In this document: one piece after another, positions 7,378 through 11,428 of the stretch
Layout of the letters: every line of letters starts with the position of its first letter
Position numbering within the stretch: the stretch's first letter is position 1
Assembly (NCBI GenBank): GCA_943331195.2
Contig: CALQKQ020000066.1
Location: 1-11,428 of the forward strand
DNA: 11,428 nucleotides
Origin: Akkermansia muciniphila
GTDB taxonomy: Bacteria; Verrucomicrobiota; Verrucomicrobiia; Verrucomicrobiales; V1-33
Reading direction: 5' to 3'
Translations under genes and position numbers: made by a program
The notes under the pieces: generated by a model
What the model saw: the letters and a program-made list of their open reading frames with translations, nothing else
What the model was told of the DNA's origin: nothing
The model's database searches: none

Positions 7378-8418
7378 ATGTACGATCTTTTTATGAACTG
7401 TCGAATTCCCGCCTGGATCAAAACCGCTGCGGTGGTGTTGGGGGCGGCTGCCTCCGCGTTGGGCGAGGGAGCGGTGCCTCCGAAGGCGGTGCCGCTTGAG
7501 CTTGCCGATGGGCAGGGGAACTATGCGCCGCTGCCGCCTAAGGAGGATGTGGCGGCCAATCTGCGGCTGCAGATTTACCTTGATGAAAACAACTTTGGGC
7601 CGGGCTATCTGGACGGCAAGATTGGGGAATACGGGAAGAAGGCGGCTTCGGTTTATAACCAGATCAAGGGGATACCGGTGGGCAATTACCACGCCTTGAT
7701 TGAGGCCTCGGGGCGGCGGGTGCCGGAGATTTACACCAGCTATACCATCAAAGAGGGCGACCTCGCCTTTATCACTCCGGAGATGCCGAGCAAGCCGCCG
7801 GAGCAGGCCAAGACCAAGTATTTGGGGTATCGCAATTTGTTGGAATTTGCGGCGGAGCGGTTTCATACGAGCGACGAGTTCCTCCAGCAGATCAACGGGC
7901 AAAACCTCTACGGGCTCAAAGTCGGCAGCGCCATCAAGGTGCCTAACGTGACGCCGTTCGCCTTGGAAAACTGGCCCAAGCATGTCCAATACAAGGCCGA
8001 GCAACCCGTAGCCAGCCACGCGGTAGTGGTCGACATCCGGGCGCGGGTGGCGATCTTTTTTGACGCCAACAATCAGCCGATCGCGAGCTTTCCGATCACG
8101 CCGGGGCGGCCCAAGTTCATTCAGTTTGGGGAATGGAAGGTCACGAACATGGTGAGCACGCCGACCTTCCGCTGGGACGAGTCCATGCTGGAGCAGGGCA
8201 AGCGCAGCGACACCTTCTACGAGCTTCCGCTCGGTCCGAACAATCCGGTGGGAGTGATGTGGTGTGGCACGAGTCGGAGTGGGATTGGCCTACACGGCAC
8301 GCCCAGTCCGCATACGATTGGGCGGGCGGAGAGTCACGGGTGCATTCGGCTAGCGAACTGGGATGCGGTGCGGCTGCCCAGCTTACTGCGGCCGGGGTCG
8401 CGGGTGGTGATTCGCTGA
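7378..8418 (+). CDS. Exported YkuD-family L,D-transpeptidase
   Basis: Periplasmic peptidoglycan enzyme that forms 3-3 cross-links, or attaches partners to diaminopimelate, through a catalytic cysteine. The 346-residue protein has a hydrophobic N-terminal segment (about 14-30) that reads as a signal peptide or anchor. A peptidoglycan-binding-like helical segment follows (LRLQIYLDENNFGPGYLDG, 62-80), then a probably LysM-like segment (about 120-190, YTIKEGD to GSAIKVPN), and the YkuD domain from about 214 to the end. The catalytic motif is complete: His306 in GLHGTPSP and SHGCIRL (319-325) with Cys322 and Arg324. An alternative ATG at 7393 (Met6) gives an equally good signal peptide; neither has a ribosome-binding site. 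Codons between about 7700 and 8250 favour C endings more than the flanks. It follows lysC, which supplies the pathway to diaminopimelate, so co-transcription is plausible. Confidence 0.92.
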   Translation: MYDLFMNCRIPAWIKTAAVVLGAAASALGEGAVPPKAVPLELADGQGNYAPLPPKEDVAANLRLQIYLDENNFGPGYLDGKIGEYGKKAASVYNQIKGIPVGNYHALIEASGRRVPEIYTSYTIKEGDLAFITPEMPSKPPEQAKTKYLGYRNLLEFAAERFHTSDEFLQQINGQNLYGLKVGSAIKVPNVTPFALENWPKHVQYKAEQPVASHAVVVDIRARVAIFFDANNQPIASFPITPGRPKFIQFGEWKVTNMVSTPTFRWDESMLEQGKRSDTFYELPLGPNNPVGVMWCGTSRSGIGLHGTPSPHTIGRAESHGCIRLANWDAVRLPSLLRPGSRVVIR

Positions 8419-8506
8419 GGGCACCGGGCATTTCCCGATCTCCTTCTGCCTTGCTTCTGAGGGGGGTGACTTCTAATTTCGCGGGGTACCCGAGATTTCC
8501 TTCCTG

Positions 8507-9517
8507 ATGAAAATCGTCTTTAATTTCCTCATCGTCGCCCTGGTGGCGTTGGCCGGTTGGTATGTTGAGCCGGACCTGGTCAAGGGTTTGGAGGCGCGGA
8601 AGGCGAAGGCGAAGGCGAAGCACGATGCGGAGATTGCGGCGGCGGTGCGGCAGGCGACGGGGGGCAGTGGGACGGCGGCGGTCGTGGAGACGCCAGCGGC
8701 CAGTGCGGCGCAGCAGTTGGCGCAGGCGATGAGGCGCCCTGTGGGGGGCGGGGCGGGGCGGCCGGCGGTGTTGCCGGGGGAGGCGGCGCGGCCGACGCGG
8801 CCGGGGGAGGCGGCCCCTGCGGCAGTGGCGGCGGCGGCGGGGGATGAGATCGAAGTGCGTTATCCGCTGCCGACGTTCAAAGCGATCAGCGAGATTACGA
8901 AGGATTGGTCGAGCATTCCGAGCCGGGCCTTTCCGCGGACGGTGAAGACCTTGGTGGCGGTGAATTTGGAGGGCCCGAATGGCAAGGTGCCGCTGCCGGA
9001 GAAATCGGAGGCGCTGGCGGTGGGGATGACGCAGGGCATGTTGGTGTTGATGAAGAGTCGGGAGGACCCGGCGCGCAGTTTGGTGCCGCTGGCCAATACC
9101 GACCTCAAGGAGACCTTGACGGCGCTGTTTGAAAAATACAAAAAGTACAAGACGGACCAAGTCATGGGGCAGCGGGAGCGGGCGCGCAGTTTGAAGGCGC
9201 GGGCCAATGGGGCCAGCGAAGCGGAAATGGCGGCGGCGGGGCCGAAGCCGAGTGTGGCGGCGTCTGGGGGCGCCATCAACGCGATGGTGCAAAGCCTGCG
9301 CGACAAGCAAATTAAGGAGACCACGGAAGACCGGATCATTTCCTGGGGGGAGTTGAACGTGGAGCAGGTCAATGGGGGGAGCTATTGGACGGGCACGATC
9401 CAGTGCACCGTGGACAACGCTATTTTCGGTCCTACGCCGACGGAGTTGATGGCGTTGATTCGCGACGACAAGGTGGTGAAGTGGCTCTACTCTGGGTCCA
9501 AGGAAGAGGTGCAGTGA
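8507..9517 (+). CDS. Membrane-anchored or exported protein of unknown function
   Basis: I do not recognise this 336-residue protein. An N-terminal hydrophobic segment (residues 4-18) suggests a signal anchor. It is followed by a Lys/Ala helix (29-50, with KAKAKAK) and a low-complexity Ala/Pro/Gly linker (about 52-112) containing a duplicated PGEAA unit. A folded part starts near EVRYPLPTFKAISEIT (116-131). Residues 148-200 read as short beta strands ending PLANTDLKETL, possibly SH3-like; a charged helix follows (201-235), then another flexible stretch (236-255). The C-terminus (274-330) is rich in beta strands and aromatic residues and ends VVKWLYSGSKEEVQ. There is no Cys pair, metal motif or nucleotide-binding loop. 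It lies between the transpeptidase and an exported peroxiredoxin, so an envelope role is a fair guess and no more. The long opposite-strand frame over it is a composition artefact. Confidence 0.85.
   Translation: MKIVFNFLIVALVALAGWYVEPDLVKGLEARKAKAKAKHDAEIAAAVRQATGGSGTAAVVETPAASAAQQLAQAMRRPVGGGAGRPAVLPGEAARPTRPGEAAPAAVAAAAGDEIEVRYPLPTFKAISEITKDWSSIPSRAFPRTVKTLVAVNLEGPNGKVPLPEKSEALAVGMTQGMLVLMKSREDPARSLVPLANTDLKETLTALFEKYKKYKTDQVMGQRERARSLKARANGASEAEMAAAGPKPSVAASGGAINAMVQSLRDKQIKETTEDRIISWGELNVEQVNGGSYWTGTIQCTVDNAIFGPTPTELMALIRDDKVVKWLYSGSKEEVQ
8773..8814 (+). repeat. 15-base direct repeat in the linker of the unknown protein
   Basis: GCCGGGGGAGGCGGC occurs at 8773-8787 and again at 8800-8814, a 27-base period. 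It encodes the paired PGEAA units of the low-complexity linker. A shorter in-frame hexamer run, GAAGGC repeated three times (8599-8616), encodes the KAKAKAK stretch just upstream. Both keep the frame, so copy changes would only alter linker length. Confidence 0.7.
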
Positions 9518-9562
9518 GGTGTCCTTAGGGGCAAGCAAATGGGGGTCGGGGCTAAATCGCCC

Positions 9563-9611
9563 TGGATTTTTCCTAAAGTAACCTTAAATTTTATCCATTA
9601 TTCTCCATTCT
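9563..9611 (+). promoter_or_regulatory. AT-rich promoter-like region before the peroxiredoxin gene
   Basis: These 49 bases are about 27% GC by my count, against a far GC-richer window. TTAAATTTTAT (9584-9594) contains a plausible -10 (TAAATT, 9585-9590), and TGGATT (9563-9568) could serve as a poor -35 at 16 bases spacing. Just upstream, GGGC (9549-9552) and GCCC (9559-9562) form a 4-bp hairpin followed by ATTTTT, a weak possible terminator for the preceding gene. No ribosome-binding site lies before the ATG; the region is pyrimidine-rich. Confidence 0.45.
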
Positions 9612-10136
9612 ATGCTCAAGGCTCTTTTTTTCACTGTGCTGGCCATTGGGTTGGCGGCGGCGTATTTTCTGACGACGAGTCAGGCGGAACCCCTGGCACA
9701 AGGGGCCAAGGCCCCGACGGACCCGGTGTTGGACCAGGACGGCCAGCCCTTTGACCTGGCGGCGGCCTATCAAAAGGGTTTGACGCTGGTTTACTTTTAT
9801 CCGAAGGCGGACACGCCTGGCTGCACCAAGCAGGCGTGCAGTCTGCGCGACGAGAACGAGAAGATTGTGGCGGCGGGGATTCACATCATTGGGGTGAGCA
9901 TGGACAAGCCGGAGGCGCAGAAGGCCTTCCAGGAGAAGTACAAATTGAATTTTCCGCTGCTGGCCGATCACGATGGCAAAATTGTGGCTGGCTTTGGGGT
10001 GCCGACGATGCGGCTTGGCTTCAGCAAGCGGCAGAGTTTTTTGGTGAAGGGCGGGGTGATTGTGTGGAGCGACCCGGATGTTTCGCCGGCGACGCACACG
10101 GCCAAGGTGCTGGAGGCGGCGGCCAAGTTGAAGTGA
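9612..10136 (+). CDS. bcp: Exported Bcp/PrxQ-type peroxiredoxin
   Basis: Thiol peroxidase of the AhpC/TSA superfamily, Bcp/PrxQ branch, which reduces hydrogen peroxide and organic hydroperoxides. The active-site motif PKADTPGC (64-71) fits PxxxTxxC, with peroxidatic Cys71 and a likely resolving Cys76 four residues on (CTKQAC), as in E. coli Bcp. Arg140 in KRQSFLV fits the conserved arginine that activates the thiolate. Unlike E. coli Bcp, the 174-residue protein starts with a hydrophobic segment (4-20) then LTTSQAEP, which reads as a signal peptide with likely cleavage after SQA, or an anchor. It should therefore work outside the cytoplasmic membrane and need a periplasmic reductant. It is probably its own transcription unit, between the AT-rich region upstream and the terminator downstream. 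Confidence 0.93.
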   Translation: MLKALFFTVLAIGLAAAYFLTTSQAEPLAQGAKAPTDPVLDQDGQPFDLAAAYQKGLTLVYFYPKADTPGCTKQACSLRDENEKIVAAGIHIIGVSMDKPEAQKAFQEKYKLNFPLLADHDGKIVAGFGVPTMRLGFSKRQSFLVKGGVIVWSDPDVSPATHTAKVLEAAAKLK

Positions 10137-10162
10137 GGCCGGGAGAAGGCTGAGATGTTGCG

Positions 10163-10203
10163 GCCCCGCTGCGCCTGATGGCGCGGCGGGGCTTTGGCTT
10201 TTT
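10163..10203 (+). terminator. Intrinsic terminator after the peroxiredoxin gene
   Basis: GCCCCGCTGCGCC (10163-10175) pairs with GGCGCGGCGGGGC (10180-10192) through 13 positions, one of them a G-T wobble, around a TGAT loop. Downstream is TTTGGCTTTTT. It lies 26 bases after the stop codon. Confidence 0.85.
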
Positions 10204-10204
10204 A

Positions 10205-10228
10205 GGGAGGGGGGAAGGGTAAGGGGGG
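10205..10228 (+). other. Canonical G-quadruplex motif in the alaS upstream region
   Basis: Four G runs of 3, 6, 3 and 6 bases are separated by loops of 1, 2 and 3 bases (A, AA, TAA), which fits the standard G3+N1-7 rule on the + strand. It begins right after the T tract of the peroxiredoxin terminator and ends 108 bases before the alaS ATG. Folding in the cell is not shown by sequence alone. Confidence 0.6.
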
Positions 10229-10257
10229 TGGAAAATCCGCCTTTCCTGTGAAATCCG

Positions 10258-10280
10258 TGGTTTCCCCGCTTCGGGGACCA
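10258..10280 (+). promoter_or_regulatory. Hairpin in the alaS upstream region
   Basis: TGGT (10258-10261) pairs with ACCA (10277-10280), and CCCCG (10264-10268) with CGGGG (10272-10276) over a CTT loop, with a two-base TT bulge on one side. No T tract follows, so it is not an intrinsic terminator. It lies 56 bases before the alaS ATG and could act in the leader RNA or as a protein-binding palindrome. No T-box features are visible. Confidence 0.4.
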
Positions 10281-10336
10281 CTCTAAAATGCGTGCTTTCC
10301 CTTTTCTCGAACGCCCTCTGTACCTGATTACCGCCC

Positions 10337-11428
10337 ATGTTGACCGCCGCCCAGATCCGCCAGTCCTTTCTTGATTTCTTCAAGTCGAAGCAGCACACCA
10401 TTGTGGCTTCGGCCAGCTTGATGCCGGACAGTCCTAACTTGCTGTTTACGAATGCGGGGATGAACCAGTTTGTCCCGATTTTTTTGGGTCAGATTGAGTG
10501 TCCCTACCGGCCGGGGCGGGCGGCGGACACGCAGAAGTGCATTCGGGCGGGGGGCAAGCACAACGATCTGGACGATGTTGGGTTGGACACCTATCACCAC
10601 ACGTTTTTTGAGATGTTGGGGAACTGGTCGTTTGGTGACTACTTTAAGAAGGAGGCGATTGGCTGGGCTTGGGAGCTGATCATTGAGGTGTGGAAATTCC
10701 CGGCGGAGCGGGTGTATGCGACCATTTATCAGCCTGACAAGGCGAAGGGGGATCCGGCGGACCGGGACCAGGAGGCCTGGGAGCTCTGGGCGGAGAAATT
10801 CCGCGGGGTGGGGCTGGATCCGGAGATTCACATCGTCAATGGGAACAAGAAGGACAACTTTTGGATGATGGGCGACACGGGTCCCTGCGGGCCGTGCACG
10901 GAAATTCACGTCGACTTGACTCCGGGGGCGGTGCGCACCGATGAGGCGCGGCAGAGGGCGGGGGCCTTGCTGGTGAATGGGCCCGACGCCCGCTGCATTG
11001 AGATCTGGAATAACGTTTTTATTCAATACAACGCCAACCCGGACGGCAGCTTCGTGCCGCTGCCGGCGCAGCACGTCGATACCGGGATGGGCTTTGAGCG
11101 GGTCGTTTCCATCATTCACGGGACGGAAAACTTCACCACGTTTGAGTATTCCGATAGGATATCGAATTACGACACGGACGTTTTTCGTCCGCTGTTTGCG
11201 GAGATCGAAAAGTTGACGGAACAGGCGGGAGCGCCCAAGCAGTATCGGAGCACCCTGCCAGCGGCGGGCAGCACGGGGTCCACGGAGCAGGAGAAGATCG
11301 ACATCGCTTTTCGGGTCGTCGCGGATCACATTCGCACCTTGGGTTTTGCCATCGCGGATGGGATTCAGCCGGGGAACAGCGACCGGAACTACGTGTTGCG
11401 CCGCATTTTGCGCCGGGCGGTGAAATAC
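10337..11428 (+). CDS. alaS: Alanine--tRNA ligase, N-terminal aminoacylation domain (3' partial)
   Basis: Class II aminoacyl-tRNA synthetase that charges tRNA-Ala. The frame is open for 364 codons to the window edge. The full enzyme is normally near 870-930 residues, so the editing and C-Ala domains lie outside. Signatures: LLFTNAGMNQFVPIFLG (35-51), QKCIRAGGKHNDLDDVG (66-82), HHTFFEMLGNWSFGDYFK (87-104), DNFWMMGDTGPCGPCTEIH (173-191), IEIWNNVFIQYN (221-232), VDTGMGFERVV (247-257) and PGNSDRNYVLRRILRRAVKY (345-364). The last motif has SDRN where many bacterial enzymes read EGRG. The ATG at 10337 is followed directly by the family N-terminus (TAAQIRQSFLDFF); no Shine-Dalgarno precedes it. Codons here are less G-ending than in the genes upstream, as is common for highly expressed genes. 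The upstream gap holds a terminator, a G-quadruplex motif and a hairpin. Confidence 0.97.
   Translation, partial: MLTAAQIRQSFLDFFKSKQHTIVASASLMPDSPNLLFTNAGMNQFVPIFLGQIECPYRPGRAADTQKCIRAGGKHNDLDDVGLDTYHHTFFEMLGNWSFGDYFKKEAIGWAWELIIEVWKFPAERVYATIYQPDKAKGDPADRDQEAWELWAEKFRGVGLDPEIHIVNGNKKDNFWMMGDTGPCGPCTEIHVDLTPGAVRTDEARQRAGALLVNGPDARCIEIWNNVFIQYNANPDGSFVPLPAQHVDTGMGFERVVSIIHGTENFTTFEYSDRISNYDTDVFRPLFAEIEKLTEQAGAPKQYRSTLPAAGSTGSTEQEKIDIAFRVVADHIRTLGFAIADGIQPGNSDRNYVLRRILRRAVKY

Noticed and set aside
7051..8019. A 322-codon - strand frame spanning the end of lysC and the start of the transpeptidase.
   Set aside because: It covers two well-supported + strand genes and is low in family-like sequence.
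8141..9538. A 465-codon frame on the - strand opposite the unknown protein.
   Set aside because: It is Arg/His/Pro-rich, lacks any domain look, and mirrors the G-ending codons of the + strand gene, which remove stops from the antisense frame.
10288..10374. A 28-codon + strand frame (MRAFPFLERP...) overlapping the alaS start, considered as a leader peptide.
   Set aside because: It is not enriched in alanine codons, has no ribosome-binding site, and no attenuator hairpin with a T tract lies downstream of it.
10328..11329. A 333-codon - strand frame opposite alaS.
   Set aside because: AlaRS motifs on the + strand are unmistakable, and the antisense product is basic with no recognisable domain.

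Overview
The window is an ordinary stretch of a GC-rich bacterial chromosome with eight protein-coding genes. Seven are on the + strand and one on the - strand. The first is cut at its 5' end and the last at its 3' end. I see no tRNA, rRNA, CRISPR array, insertion sequence, integrase or phage gene. My best lineage guess is Verrucomicrobiota or a close relative. It rests on the look of the L,D-transpeptidase N-terminus, the unplaced anchored protein beside it and the AlaRS sequence, and is not proof.

Layout: (1) 1-843, C-terminal part of an old yellow enzyme-type ene reductase, closed by a strong intrinsic terminator. (2) 982-3423, a Tat-exported phosphocholine-type phospholipase C. (3) 3445-4824 on the - strand, an APC-family amino acid permease that ends 21 bases from the phospholipase. 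(4) 4825-4990, a divergent intergenic region. (5) 4991-6007, a MidA/NDUFAF7-type SAM-dependent methyltransferase. (6) 6112-7338, aspartate kinase lysC with two ACT domains and a probable internal start for a separate regulatory subunit. (7) 7378-8418, an exported YkuD L,D-transpeptidase. (8) 8507-9517, a membrane-anchored protein I cannot place. (9) 9612-10136, an exported Bcp-type peroxiredoxin with its own terminator. (10) 10337-11428, the aminoacylation domain of alanyl-tRNA synthetase, running off the window.

The genes do not form one system. Most serve housekeeping or envelope roles. Aspartate kinase feeds the pathway to lysine and diaminopimelate, and the next gene is a cell-wall cross-linking enzyme that acts on diaminopimelate-containing stems, so that pair is at least thematically linked. 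The phospholipase, transpeptidase, peroxiredoxin and unknown protein all carry N-terminal export or anchor segments.

Two window-wide properties stand out. The + strand is G-rich everywhere, including across the - strand permease, so codon choice follows the strand rather than the gene. None of the eight start codons I can assign has a convincing Shine-Dalgarno sequence. I did not find a convincing undescribed system. The most useful leads are the internal start in lysC, the non-SD starts, the G-quadruplex and hairpin in the alaS leader, and the unknown protein at 8507-9517.
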